Assembly (NCBI GenBank): GCA_963682175.1
Contig: OY821772.1
Location: 15,182,743 to 15,246,742 of the forward strand
From: Triglochin maritima
Taxonomy: Eukaryota; Streptophyta; Magnoliopsida; Alismatales; Juncaginaceae
Direction of reading: 5' to 3'
Length of the DNA stretch: 64,000 nucleotides
The position numbers and the translations under genes are program-made. Below the pieces are notes generated by a model. The model searched no databases and was not told the DNA's origin. It worked only from the letters and a program-made list of their open reading frames with translations. Positions 47,450 to 59,500 of the stretch are shown here, one piece after another; position 1 is the stretch's first letter, and each line of letters opens with the position of its first letter.

Positions 47450-49376
47450 TTCTGCATTCTTTTTTTTCGTGTCTAACCAATCCTTCAAACAAACGTTTGT
47501 CTCGAGTGATCTAGCAGACGTGATGCGCCTCTGGTTGGTCAAGACCCATTTACCTACGCTAATTGCAGTCGCAGATGTCACAGTTGACGTCGGGGGAGTT
47601 AGTAAATCACGTGCTAATAAAGAAACTATTTGAAATCTAACAGAGTTAGATTTCCACTAGTCTAAAACATCAAAAGATTTGCAATATGCAAGAGTTAAGT
47701 ACATATAAATATTTAAATATGCAGTTAATTCGTTATGTATTTCATTTTGTATTAATCTTAATCTTTTCTGGTTTAACCAATTCCATTGAGAGTTATCAAC
47801 ATTTTCCTCTTCATCCACAAGTAGGTGTTGTTGGGATGATGATGAACTAGCAATGCTTAAACTCATTTGATTAACATTATGTAATCATTCATATAGACAA
47901 AAATATCTATTAATGTGTGCTCTAATGTCTTTTAAATAATCATCACAACCTTCATAATTCATGTTTTCAAAAGTAGTTTCTAAGTAAATTTTAAACCGAT
48001 CATTCTAAATCTAGGATCCATAACAAAAGCTAAACAAAATTTAATAGTGGAGGTTTCCAACATTTATTAATCTTAGCCTCCATTACATTTACGATTTCTA
48101 AAAAAACTATCATTACTCCTATATTCCTTAAATAATTTAGTAATAGAAAGCAATTCGGATATAAATAAGTTAGCATGTGTGTAATATGTCCAACTTAATG
48201 TCTTAGTGAAGTTGCAAAAAGGTTTCAAAAAATCTAACATAATTCTACAATTATACCAATGAAGATTAGTTAAAATGTTTTCATTATAGAAAGTTGTAAT
48301 TAAAGATTTATAAGGACAATAACATTTCAACAGTTCTTAAGTAGAGTTACATCTATGAGAGACATATAATTTAAATTTTCTAGGTCTAACACATTACTAA
48401 AACACAATTCTCTAAATTTTTGATTCTATATGTACTATTACTAGCTATAGGTGATAACATCTCTAACATTTTGCAAATAACATTTTATTATTTCAAATTC
48501 ATCTTGTACCAACTAAGTTTAAAACATTACGAACACATCTAATATGAAAAAGAATATATCATCTAAGGTGGATTACATAATCTTACAAGTATTTCTACTG
48601 CAGATTTATTAGTAGCATTGTTAAAATAAATTGCACAAATTTTATTTGTTATTGAACAAATATGCAATACATCTTTTATCAGATTATATACAATCATAGT
48701 AGTGCGTGAGTGCATAACATATAATGATTTTATGTAAAACCTATGAATTATCTAAAAAATAAGCAGTTCCGCAACAAAATCGAAACCTAATTTCTGCGGT
48801 CCAAACATCGCTTGTTAATGCTATCCTATAAGCCATTAATGCAAATGTATTAATCAAGTATATTTTCCTTTTATCAAATTTTGTATTTACATGAAACAAC
48901 CCTAAATGTGCGTCTGGAAAATGGTTGAAATTGTGAGTTATGGTAATTAAATGTCTTTTTAAGGTTTGGAGATTCAACTTGGCTAAACGGTCATTCATCT
49001 CCAATTATATATTCAACAATTATACCTCTACATTTACTTGGATTGTATTTCTTAGTTTTTGATGTTCCACTACTAGTCTACTAGAATCTAAAATAGATTA
49101 TTGTGAAATAGATGCTCTAACATTCCTAAGTTTTTTTTTTGCATGTCTTGTTAAATGAGCAGTTTCTTGCCTACCACATGCAGTAATCTCAACACAACAT
49201 ATTTTACATATAGTCCTATCTTTCCTATTTTTATCTTGTGATAGGTCAAATCATTCCAAACCTGACTAGTTCTTCTTCTACTACTTTTGCCTTTGGATCT
49301 ACTTGATCCACCAACACGGGGATTACTATCCCCCTCAGGTTCAGGTGGTGAATTAATTGATGGTTCAAATGTCATT
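47450..49376 (-). pseudogene. hAT transposase pseudogene (zinc-finger BED type)
   Basis: Pieces in several frames appear in the right order. A BED zinc finger (CKICCVEITACGRQETAHLT, followed by RH) lies near 49220-49150. TSDVWTAE is near 48800, LDFLKPFCNFTKTLS near 48220. The C-terminal dimerisation domain runs from WKSNSVRFQIVSLLARDLLT (47656) through VTSATAISVGKWVL to CLKDWLD (about 47465) with no stop. GC-rich stretches near 47090-47150 and 49741-49810 may be the subterminal ends; exact TIRs were not found. Many stops and shifts elsewhere show it cannot encode an active cut-and-paste transposase. Confidence 0.72.
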
Positions 49377-49399
49377 GAAATTAAAAAATAGGCAAACAA

Positions 49400-50280
49400 A
49401 CACCTAAATTTTCTAACCAATGAGAATCCATGATAATTAACTAAATTAAATTTAACTCAAATAAACTAATTAGACTAAATAAACTAAAAGAGTAAGGAAA
49501 TGCAAACGAAAAAGAGAGAAACGAAGAAAATGTGTCGGAGTGTTGCGAAATCGGACGAATCAGGCAGTAGCTTTAGGCTTTTGGTCAAACTCGACCCGCT
49601 TCCAACACAATGATAACACTTAGTGAAAGATTAAGGGAGTAAGTAAGAAGATTGGAAAAGAAGAAAAAGATTTGATGTGAAGAAATGAATGGAATGAGGG
49701 TTATGTAGATTTTTGTAATGATATTTTCGTAATTAAGGAATGGCCGTCAAGACCCGTTCCCTGTTAGGCATGCCCTAGGCCCGACATGGCACGACGGTCG
49801 GCCAGGCTGCTCAAAAATGGAATTTCAATTGAAATTAGATATTTAAAGTGCGACATTTGAAATATCATGTTTATTTAACAATATATTGGAATTTGTAAAT
49901 CTTTTGTGGTATTTCGAAATTTCACCTTTATAAATAATTGTCAAGACCAAATTTCATGGTTTCTGAGTGAATTTTGAAATACCACTCGACTTATTTTCAC
50001 TTTGGGAATTCAAATTTATACAAAATACTAATGTTATACGTGTTCTTTATAGTTTCAGAGCAATTTCAAAACTGGGAAACCAATAGGATATCAATTTTTT
50101 ATATTTATTCATGTAGCATCTTCGAGCAGTGGAAAATTTAAACTTTTAAAATCCAAGGAACACAATGATTAAAACCATCAAGAGTGGGGATATTACCCAA
50201 AAATATACCCCAAATATACCTGGTGCACCATATTACATAAGAGTTTGTCAAAAGTATGATTACATAAGGGAGCCATCGCT
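49400..50280. other. Gene-free stretch with GC-rich hAT-like terminus
   Basis: Apart from the GC-rich block at 49741-49810, which may be the hAT element's end, the sequence is AT-rich and unrecognised. Confidence 0.4.
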
Positions 50281-51622
50281 CAAGTCGGTCCATCACCGCC
50301 GCCACATATACCGCACAATATCTCACTCGATAGGTGCCCAATCGAGCTACCTGTCGGAAATCATCATTGGTAGTCCATCGCCACTACCACACAGGCCACG
50401 CGCGATCCTCCCTGCCGCCACACAGGCCGCACAGGGGCCCTCCCACCGCCACACAAGCCGCACGTGCTCCTGCAATCACTGCCTATTAGGCCAGTCGAAC
50501 CTATCCGCCACACAGAGGACCAGACAATCAACAGATCCGAACCGAAGTCTGCGGGGTCATCGAGCATCACGTGCGGACACCAACTCTACCGCTATAAAAG
50601 CAGAGCAACGACCTCCGTAGCTATCCAGGCCGGTAGTCACTTCACCCAACGACAGTTGCGTGCCTGCTGAAAGCAATGCGATATGTGATCCCTCAGGTCT
50701 ACTACTTTACTGAGAGAGTCAAACACAACACTATGCCACAGTCTATCACCAGAGGTGACACGTCCAAAGTATCCACACTCTTCAACACAATGGTCCCTGG
50801 GCAGGCACGAGCAACGTACCCACCGTCACCTCCCGACTCACGCTCTGTGCTTAAAACTTGATTCCCAACGGTCGAACAAAAGTCTAAAACCGGTCGACCG
50901 AACGTGGTCAAAATCCAGAGTCTGGTTAAAATCATAAAAGTCCAATTGGGGGTCCCGGTCGACTGGAAACTACCAGGGGCATCCTAGTAGTCTAGGTCAT
51001 CTACCGGTCGAACAAGATACAACAATCGATCGAACAACATACAATACAAATAAGTTCACTTAAGTTCCGGTCGGACAAAAGGTCAAGAACGGTTGACCGT
51101 TTCTCGCCGTCGGTAAGGTCTCCGATCTCCCACGACCGACCACAACTCCACCCCAATGTGAGTGAGCAACAAAGGCATCTAATGCAAGAACTTGGCATAC
51201 CTTCTTCACGAAGAACGACGAAGAATGTCGGAGCTCACACGACCGCACCTCGGGACCGCAACCTCACGCACATCCTCCTCGCACCAAGCTCAGTACGCCC
51301 TTGCCTCACGTGCACCTTCACCACCAGTGCTCGAACATCAGAGGGAGAGGAAGAGATGGATGGAGAGGAGAAGGGTTTGAAGAAGAAGAAAGGAAAGAAA
51401 GGAAGGAAGGAAACATTGGCTTCCTTTTAAAACCAACCCATCCCTCACTCATCCAATCAACAACACTCCATACCATTACCCTACACCACCACCATGCACC
51501 TATACCATCTCCTACCACCCCACAATCACGTCTCCTCCTTTCCCATGCAAACCTCCCCAATTAGCCCCCTAAACATCCACTAAACACCATTAGCCTCTTA
51601 AGCAAAGGTTATGGTCATTACA
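50280..51622 (-). repeat. Diverged Tekay/Del-like LTR, minus orientation
   Basis: On the minus strand it starts TGTAATGACCATAACCTTTG at 51622, close to the start of the LTR at 6991. A promoter-like region and GGTCGACC-type sites follow (50870-51110, e.g. CGGTCGACCG at 50891), in the same order as there. A GC-rich block near 50380-50520 may correspond to the 44-bp repeats. The lower boundary is uncertain. Confidence 0.45.
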
Positions 51623-51995
51623 ATTCAAACATGGTAAAAACAAACCACATCATTTATACCGTCTGACTTTTGCGATTCCCTTAAACTCAAAATTTCACAA
51701 GAAATATACCACATCCAAACACACTCTTAGTTATATTTAACCAATCTCCACTTGAGATTTAGAGAACACTCTTGCATGATTCAAAATGAATATTGATAGA
51801 CGAGAGTTATGGTCGACGTCATACAATTTGTTGCTTTTTTTTCTTGCTTGGAAAGCCAAATTATTGTGATGACCCATTATATATATACTCCCCACTAACG
51901 CTTGACTTGCCCTTCTGAAGTATAAATGTAAATTTTATAAGATTTACCTCCAAATGTCATTGACTAAGATTCTCTAGCATTTGCTAAGATTATAG
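51623..51995. other. Gene-free stretch
   Basis: No feature recognised. Confidence 0.4.
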
Positions 51996-52723
51996 TGTTG
52001 GATCGTGAGGGTCTCTAATTCTAATCACTTTTAAGCTAATCACCTACTTGTTTAATCGATCAAAGATATGCAGCAGAATTTAAAACTAAACAAGCTAGTA
52101 AAGGAATGGAAAATGCAAACCACAAGGAGTCAGGGGATTTTACAGAGGTTCGGCACCCCACCCGGGTCCTAGTCCTCTCTTGCAAGCTCAGCTCGGATCA
52201 CCGAGCTCCGCTCACGACTTCACTAACCTTTCCCCGTTCCGGGCCGGGAGAGAACGCCTTTACAATCTTCAAGCTCGCGAACAACCCTCGCCGAGCTTGG
52301 CTCCTCCTCTCACAATCCGAGAGGGACCACTTGGGCTCTCACCAAAGTCTATACTCTTGTCTTGGGCTTTCACCAAGACCCTTGCTTCTTTGACAATCAA
52401 TGAATGGAACAACACTCTCTAATCTTGAGCACACTTGAGTGAGAATAGGATTTAATACTAAAGTGTGGAAGGTTTGAGACTTGGAGTGTTTGGAGCTTTC
52501 TCTCTAATGTAGGGGACAGATAGTAGTGGGAGAGTTGTGTTAAAATGTGTTTTACAACTCTATTTATAAGCACTAGAGAGAATATAGCTGTTAGGGTTAA
52601 TTGGGTGAAAGTTGGTGTAAGATGCACAAAATAGAAACTTACAGGACCCAATTTTGGATAAGTTCGGTCGACCGGATCGGGCTGAACGGTTGCCCGTTTG
52701 GCAATTTTGACCAAGATTCGGTC
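51996..52723 (-). repeat. Truncated Copia-type LTR, minus orientation
   Basis: Starts TGTTGGATCG like the solo LTR at 38883 and follows it to CAAGATTCGGTC, where it stops inside a palindrome because another LTR begins at 52724. Confidence 0.78.
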
Positions 52724-53568
52724 TGTTGGCGTTTTGACCTTAATCTATGTTTTGATGATTTAATCAACCTAATCTTAATTATAATCATGTAGAGTAGCAC
52801 ACATATTGCATTGCATATATATTGCTTTGTAGTAACCTCTACAGGTAATCAAGACTCAATGACGAAAGGAAAATCAAGTCAAGACATGTAATCAAGCTCT
52901 TTTGAAGACATGTATTTTGTATTTTCTTTGAGTCTTAGGAACTTGTGTAAATTGAGCATACATGAGCTAAAATCAACTTAAACACACACTAGGTTCCTTA
53001 TAGAAGTCACACACGGAATTTCACATAATTTGGACTTCAATAGATCACCCAAACTTAGACCGGAAAACACTAAACCTGAACCCAAACTGCCTACCCACTT
53101 TCGGTCGACCGATACAGATCGTTCGGTCGACCGGAGGATCAATTATCCTGTTTGTGTTTTCACTGCCCGGTTTTGGTCGACCGCGTATACACTTTCGGTC
53201 GACCGTGTGAACTTATTTTTCTGACCGTTAGTTTTGTCGTATATACCCAACGATCGTATTCGTATTAAACCAAAATAACCCATATACCTTTTCATGTATC
53301 GGTCGACCAAGGACCTTGTTCGGTCGACTAAGGACCTTGTTCGGTCGACCGAATGCCCGTCTCTTGACAAACCCAAATCTCCTGATGGAAATCAGTCGAC
53401 CGCTAGACCTTGGCTCGGTCGACCGAATAAATCATTTTTTGTCAACCCCAAGTGCCTGGTGCAAATCGGTCGACCGAACCCTATTCGGTGTTCGACCGAT
53501 CCCTTAAGTGTACCTGAGTCTTAGCGTTGGGCGGTCGAGTTACCTAACCGGTTGACAGAACTGAGTTC
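52724..53568 (+). repeat. Truncated Copia-type LTR, plus orientation (copy 1)
   Basis: Starts TGTTGGCGTTTTGACC and carries palindrome pairs at about 53101-53545. It is cut off at 53568 by the next copy's start. It lacks the promoter and U5 part. Confidence 0.78.
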
Positions 53569-54692
53569 TGTTGGCTTTTTTGCCTTAATCTATGTTTTGA
53601 TGATTTAATTAACCTAATCTTAATTATGATCATGTAGAGTAGCACACATATTGTATTGCATATATATTGCTTTGTGCTAACCTCTACAGGTGATCAAGAC
53701 TCAAGGAAGAAAGGAAATCAAGTCAAGACATGTAATCAAGCTCATTTGAAGACATGTATTTTGCATTTCTTTTAGTCTTTAGGAACTTGTGTATATTGAG
53801 CATACTTGAGCTAAAATCAACTTAAACACACACTAGGTTCCCTATAGAAGTCACACACAAAAAAATCACATTATTTAGACTTTAATAGATCACCCAAACA
53901 TAGACCGGAAAACACCAAACCTGAACCTTAGTTGTCTGAACCAAAACGGTCGACCTCAACATGTCGTTCGGTCGACCGGATGATCAAGCATTCTATTTGT
54001 GTTTCCCTGTCTGGTTTCGGTCGACCGCACCATCTCTTTCGGTCGACCGTTTGAACTTACTTTTCCGACCATTATTTTTGTCGTATATACCCAACGGTCG
54101 TATTCGTATTAAAACAATATACACCCCCATATACTTTACCAACAGTCGAACCATTTGCCCTGTCCGGTCGACCGTTTAATCTTGTCAAAAAAAATCCCTG
54201 CTATCGGTCGATACCATTTCGTTCAACCGATCCATATTTCCCTCTACCGAAACATAAGTTCGGTCGACCGGTAACCCTGATCGGTTGACCGTTGCATTGA
54301 CAAACTTAAGAGTTCAGTTGACCATTCCATATTTCGGTCGACCGTGTCTTAAACGAACCAAAGAGTTCGGTCGACCGTTTCACCTTTCGGTCGACCGTTT
54401 CTGGACAGATTTGCAACCCGATTTTCTGCTTTGTGTGCTTTGCACAAAACCCAATCAAATCTTGTCCAAACGGCTAGAAATCTCTAATGCTTATAAATAG
54501 AGTTGTAAAACACATTTTAACACAACTCTCCCACTACAAACTTGTCCAAAACATTAGAGAGAATCCCAAACACTCAAAGCTTCAAACCTTCCACACTTTA
54601 GTCATAATTCCAATCCTACTAAAGTGTGCTTAAGAATTAGAGAGTGTTGCTCCACTCAATTGTTTGTCAAAGGAAGCAAGGACTTCGGTGAA
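53569..54692 (+). repeat. Truncated Copia-type LTR, plus orientation (copy 2)
   Basis: Almost identical to 54850-55978, including the TATA box (TTATAAATAG) at about 54490. It ends at AAAGCCC, downstream of the promoter, where a rearranged junction follows. Confidence 0.8.
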
Positions 54693-54849
54693 AGCCCAAG
54701 ACATTAGAGAGAATCCCACTACAACTGAGTTCTGTTGGCTTTTTTGCCTTAATCTATGTTTTAATGATTTAATTAACCTAATCTTAATTATGATCATGTA
54801 GAGTAAACTTGTCCAAAACATTAGAGAGAATCCCACTACAACTGAGTTC
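54693..54849 (+). repeat. Rearranged LTR junction, 117-bp duplicated unit
   Basis: 54733-54849 joins the first ~83 bp of the LTR to a piece from just downstream of the LTR promoter (AACTTGTCCAAAACATTAGA). It closes with CTACAACTGAGTTC before the next LTR start. The same CTACAACTGAGTTC junction also precedes 54733. Confidence 0.7.
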
Positions 54850-56325
54850 TGTTGGCTTTTTTGCCTTAATCTATGTTTTAATGATTTAATTAACCTAATC
54901 TTAATTATGATCATGTAGAGTAGCACACATATTGCATTGCATATATATTGCTTTGTGCTAACCTCTACAGGTGATCAAGACTTAAGGAAGAAAGGAAATC
55001 AAGTCAAGACATGTAATCAAGCTCATTTGAAGACATGTATTTTGCATTTCTTTTAATCTTTAGGAAATTGTGTATATTGAGCATACTTGAGCTAAAATCA
55101 ACTTAAACACACACTAGGTTCCCTATAGAAGTCACACACAAAAATTCACATTATTTGGACTTCAATAGATCACCCAAACATAGACCGGAAAACACCAAAC
55201 CTGAACCTTAGTTGTCTGAACCAAAACGGTCAACCTCAACATGTCGTTCGGTCGACCGGATGATCAAGCATTTTGTTTGTGTTTCCCTGTCTGGTTTTGG
55301 TCGACCGCACCATCTCTTTCCGTCGACCGTTTGAACTTACTTTTCTGACCGTTATTTTTGTCGTATATACCCAACGGTCGTATTCGTATTAAAACAATAT
55401 ACACCCCCATATACTTTACCAACAGTCGAACCATTTGCCCTGTCCGGTCGACCGTTTAATCTTGTCAAAAAAAATCCCTTCTATCGGTCGATACCATTTC
55501 GTTCAACCGATCCATATTTCCCTCTACCGAAACATAAGTTCGGTCGACCGGTAACCCTGTTCGGTCGACCGTTGCATTAACAAACTTAAGAGTTCAGTCG
55601 ACCATTCCATATTTCGGTCGACCGTGTCTTTAACGAACCCAAGAGTTCGGTCGACCGTTTCACCTTTCGGTCGACCGTTTCTGGACAGATTTGCAACCCG
55701 ATTTTCTGCTTTGTGTGCTTTGCACAAAACCCAATCAAATTTTGTCCAAACGGCTAGAAATCTCTAATGCTTATAAATAGAGTTGTAAAACACATTTTAA
55801 CACAACTCTCCCACTACAAACTTGTCCAAAACATTAGAGAGAATCCCAAACACTCAAAGCTTCAAACCTTCCACACTTTAGTCATAATTCCAATCCTACT
55901 CAAGTGTGCTTAAGAATTAGAGAGTGTTGCTCCACTCAATTGTTTGTCAAAGGAAGCAAGGACTTCGGTGAAAGCCCGAAGTGTCCCTCTCGGATTGTGA
56001 GAGGAAGAATTCAAGCAAGCGAGGTTGTTCGCGGTGCTTGTGGTGTAAAGGCGTTCTCTCCCGGCCCGGGACGGGAAGTGGTTAGTGAAGACGTAGGCGG
56101 AGATCGCGGAGTCGAGCGGGGCCTACAAGAGAGGACTAGGACCCGGGTGGGGTGCCGAACCTCTATAAAATCCCCGTGTGATTGTGGTTTGCTTATTTCT
56201 TCCCTACTTGCTTGTATTTGTTTTAAATTCCGCTGCATCATCTTTTGACTTGCAAGTAGAGTTTGTTTAGGATTATATTTGTTAATTAGCCTTAATTGTG
56301 GACCCATAACCCACACGATCCTTCA
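54850..56325 (+). repeat. 5' LTR of the Copia element (1476 bp)
   Basis: From TGTTGGC to CGATCCTTCA, followed after 2 nt by the primer site. U3 holds palindrome pairs at about 55225-55680 (several CGGTCGACCG). TATA box at about 55772. Confidence 0.85.
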
Positions 56326-56327
56326 TT

Positions 56328-56340
56328 TGGTATCAGAGCC
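56328..56340 (+). promoter_or_regulatory. Primer binding site, initiator tRNA-Met
   Basis: TGGTATCAGAGCC, the standard plant Copia primer site, 2 nt after the LTR end. Confidence 0.9.
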
Positions 56341-56377
56341 TTGTGCGCTAAATTGCATACTTAATCGTATTTTTAGC

Positions 56378-57952
56378 ATGGCTAGCACATCTAATCACAT
56401 AGAAGGATTATGCACCACTAGACCTCCATTGCTTAATGGGTCAAACTATGATTATTGGAAAAATAGGATGAAAATCTTTTTAATATCAAATGACCTTAAG
56501 TATTGGATGTTTCTCCAAAATCCATACACACCCCCTAAAGAAGACGAATTAGATTCACTTACAAGACCGAAAATGAAAGAAATTGAAATGAATTCGAAAA
56601 TTATGAACATCTTGTATTGTGGCCTTAATGAGGGTGAATATAATAGGATTAGGGGATGTGAAAGTGCACATGAGATATGACATAGACTTCAAATGCACCA
56701 TGAGGGGGATATCAAAACTAAGGAAACTCATATTAGTCTCCTCATGCATAAATATGAGATTTTTTCTATGCAAATCGGTGAAAACATAAGCGAAATGAAC
56801 ACTCGCTTCACCGATATCACTAACTCTTTTTTGGTTCTTGGAAGAAAAATCAATGAAGGAGAGATGACAAGGAAGTTCCTCCGGTCACTTAGCATCGATT
56901 GGGAGGATAAAGTCGTCGCAATTGAAGAGGCGCACGATCTTTCAAAATTAAAGATGGAGGGACTCGTTGGAAATCTCATGGCATATGAACTCCAAATCAA
57001 CCATCGAAAGGAGAAGGAAGCCTCCAAGAACAAACACACCTTGGGATTACATGCAAACATTGACAAACCAAGGAAGAGTGTAGAAGATGAGGACATTGAA
57101 GTCCTAGCAAAAGACTTCTTCAAATACCTCAAGAAGGATAAAGAAGAAAAGAATGAAAGAAGATGTAGAAGGAGTGAAAAGAGAGAAAAGAAGGAGAAGG
57201 AAGAGAGTGGAAATGAGAGAAAAGAGAAGGAGAAGAAAAATGAGAGGAGGGAGAGAAGGGAGAGAAAAAGAGAAGAGTAAGAGAAAAGAGAAGAGGTTGG
57301 AAGCTCACAAGGCTACATGGGACGATTCATCGTCATCCAAATCAACCACACCTTCATCAACAAAAAGAATATGCACACATGTGCTACATGGCCATTCAAG
57401 ATGAAGGAAGTGAGGTAGAATCTAACTCTTGCTCTAGTAATTCATACTCAACTAAGTCATATTGTAGTGATAGCTCACATTCTAGTGTTAATGAAGAAAC
57501 TTATACACATGATGAGCTTCAAAAGCATTTCATGACTTAGTTAAACAATATGAGATCATTTGTGATAAAAACAAGAGTGCTAGAAAGTTAATCAAAGATC
57601 TCCAAAGCCAAATTGAAACATGCATGAATGAGAAGAATGAGGTGATTGGTAAATTTGAAAAGAATTCATCAAATATTGATAAATTAAAAGCAACACCCAT
57701 AGATTGTGATCAACTAAATCTTCAAGATTGTAATTTGCAATTAAGAAAAGATTTAGAAAGATTCACAAATGGAACTCATATGCTCAACATGTTATTAGGT
57801 AGCCAAAGGCAATCCTTGCAAAAACATGGTTTAGGTTACAATTCAAAATTGAAAAACCATGTATCTCACACTACACTAAATGGCAAGCATATGTTCATTA
57901 ACCATGGTTCCTCAAGTGTGTGGGCTCCTAAACCCAAAATGGTTTGGGTTCC
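56378..57952 (+). pseudogene. Copia Gag with nonsense codon and missing zinc knuckle, cut by an Athila-family element
   Basis: Starts MASTSNHIEGLCTTRPPLLN, the N-terminal domain of plant Copia Gag (LNGSNYDYWKNRMK). It continues in the same frame through a UBN2-type core (MNTRFTDITNSFLVLGRKIN, KFLRSLSIDWEDKVVAIEEA). A TGA at about 56678 replaces the expected Trp in EI-W-HRL. Where the CCHC knuckle is expected (about 57130-57300) there is a Lys/Glu/Arg-rich purine repeat. The downstream KATWDDSSSS and acidic Ser-rich parts follow in other frames. The final KMVWVP, the usual lead-in to protease, ends exactly at the insertion point of the next element. The pol region is presumably beyond the right window edge or lost. 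Confidence 0.82.
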
Positions 57953-59485
57953 TGATTGATCGTTTTATATTTCTACCGCAAGTACACGGCCGCGTTGAAG
58001 CGGTGGCAAATACGGGTCGTCCACTGGGAGGTGTGTTGACACTTGGTTCGTGCGAAGGCGAGAGGTAAAGAAAGGAGAAAAGGATTGGTTACACTAAACT
58101 ACACTACAATGCTAAACTAGAATGCAAAAGGAAATGAAGATAAGCAATAAAACTAAACCCCAAAGCGGGTAGATAAATAATGTGAACATAAAGAAGTGTG
58201 TGTGTGTTCATTAAGCTCTTCACAACATGTAGTGCATGAAATCATAAAACTACATCCAACTTTGCCTCTACATGAATTAAGATAAGACTACATCATTAAA
58301 ACATACAAGACAATAATTGGAATGAAGCTACATGAACTCAAGTATAAAGACTATACCCTACTATGCCTCTACATGAATTAAGATTTCACTACATCATTAA
58401 AACATACAAGACATTAGCTAAGGTAAAGGCAACAAGAGCTCATACACTACAAATTGTGTTTCCAATATTAACTTCATCCATATCCTAACCTTATCATTCC
58501 CCATAAAATAGGTCCACTAATCAAAGCATAAGCTAAGCTTCATTCAAGAGCATTAGCATATCAAAGATAAGAGTGGAGACCCATTAGATGGTTATGGAAA
58601 TCATATAAAGCTCAAGGGATAAAAATAACACACACTTAATACACTACATAATTATATCACATATTTCTCCACCCCCCAAATGGGGATGGAACTACTCACT
58701 ACTCATTACACTACTGATTAGACTAAGTAAAGAAAACATTTAACTAAGATACTAAAATTACTAAACAAGAGATTAAACAAAGTAAAACAACCCACACAAA
58801 ACAAGCAACATAACAAAACAAGATTAAAAGAAACAAATAAACTTTTATTAACAATGACTCACATTGAAGGTAGCATTCTTCTCCACCTTGAGTTTTTGCT
58901 TCAAGGCTCACTCCTTAGTAGAGAGAATGCCACCAAGCAATGGGTAATTACAATGGAAGGTGAAGAGTTCTATTTATAACCATGGAAAAAGCTAATCGGG
59001 GACAATCCCCCGATGTGGGACTAAACCAATACCACAAATAGCCTAAACGAACATTAATACAAGTCCAGGAGAAAATTCGACGGATCCTGAGCAATATGGA
59101 CCGCCAATTAGCGGTCCAAAATTGTCAGATCGTGTTGGAATTTGTTGTGGGCTTTGCTTTCTGGTATTGTTGGTCTTTGATGCGGTTACTCGACTTGTTG
59201 GAGCTCCGACCCGAATAGAATTGGTAAAATACTCCCCATGATGGTGTGGAGTATTCTGTTTTGCTCTTAGGTCCTTCTGTCTTACATTCAGGTCCTTCTC
59301 CCTTGCATCTTGGTCCCTAGATCTCACCATTCAGTCCTTTTTCCCAGCTTTTGGGTCCTTTCATGGCTCTTCTCTTCAAACCTCTTTATTCCTGAAAACT
59401 AAACATAAAACTCGTCACGTAGCATTGCTTAGGTGTAAGATAATGGATATAAGATACAAATATGAGCATGAAATGATGTCAATCA
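57953..59485 (-). repeat. 3' LTR of the TR-GAG-like element (1533 bp)
   Basis: TGATTGATCG to GTCAATCA, collinear with 1603-3158 and 36052-37586. The minus-strand TATA box is near 58970. Confidence 0.88.
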
Positions 59486-59500
59486 AATACCCCCACACCT
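59486..59500 (-). promoter_or_regulatory. Polypurine tract
   Basis: The minus strand reads AGGTGTGGGGGTAT directly before the 3' LTR, the expected site of plus-strand priming. Confidence 0.75.
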
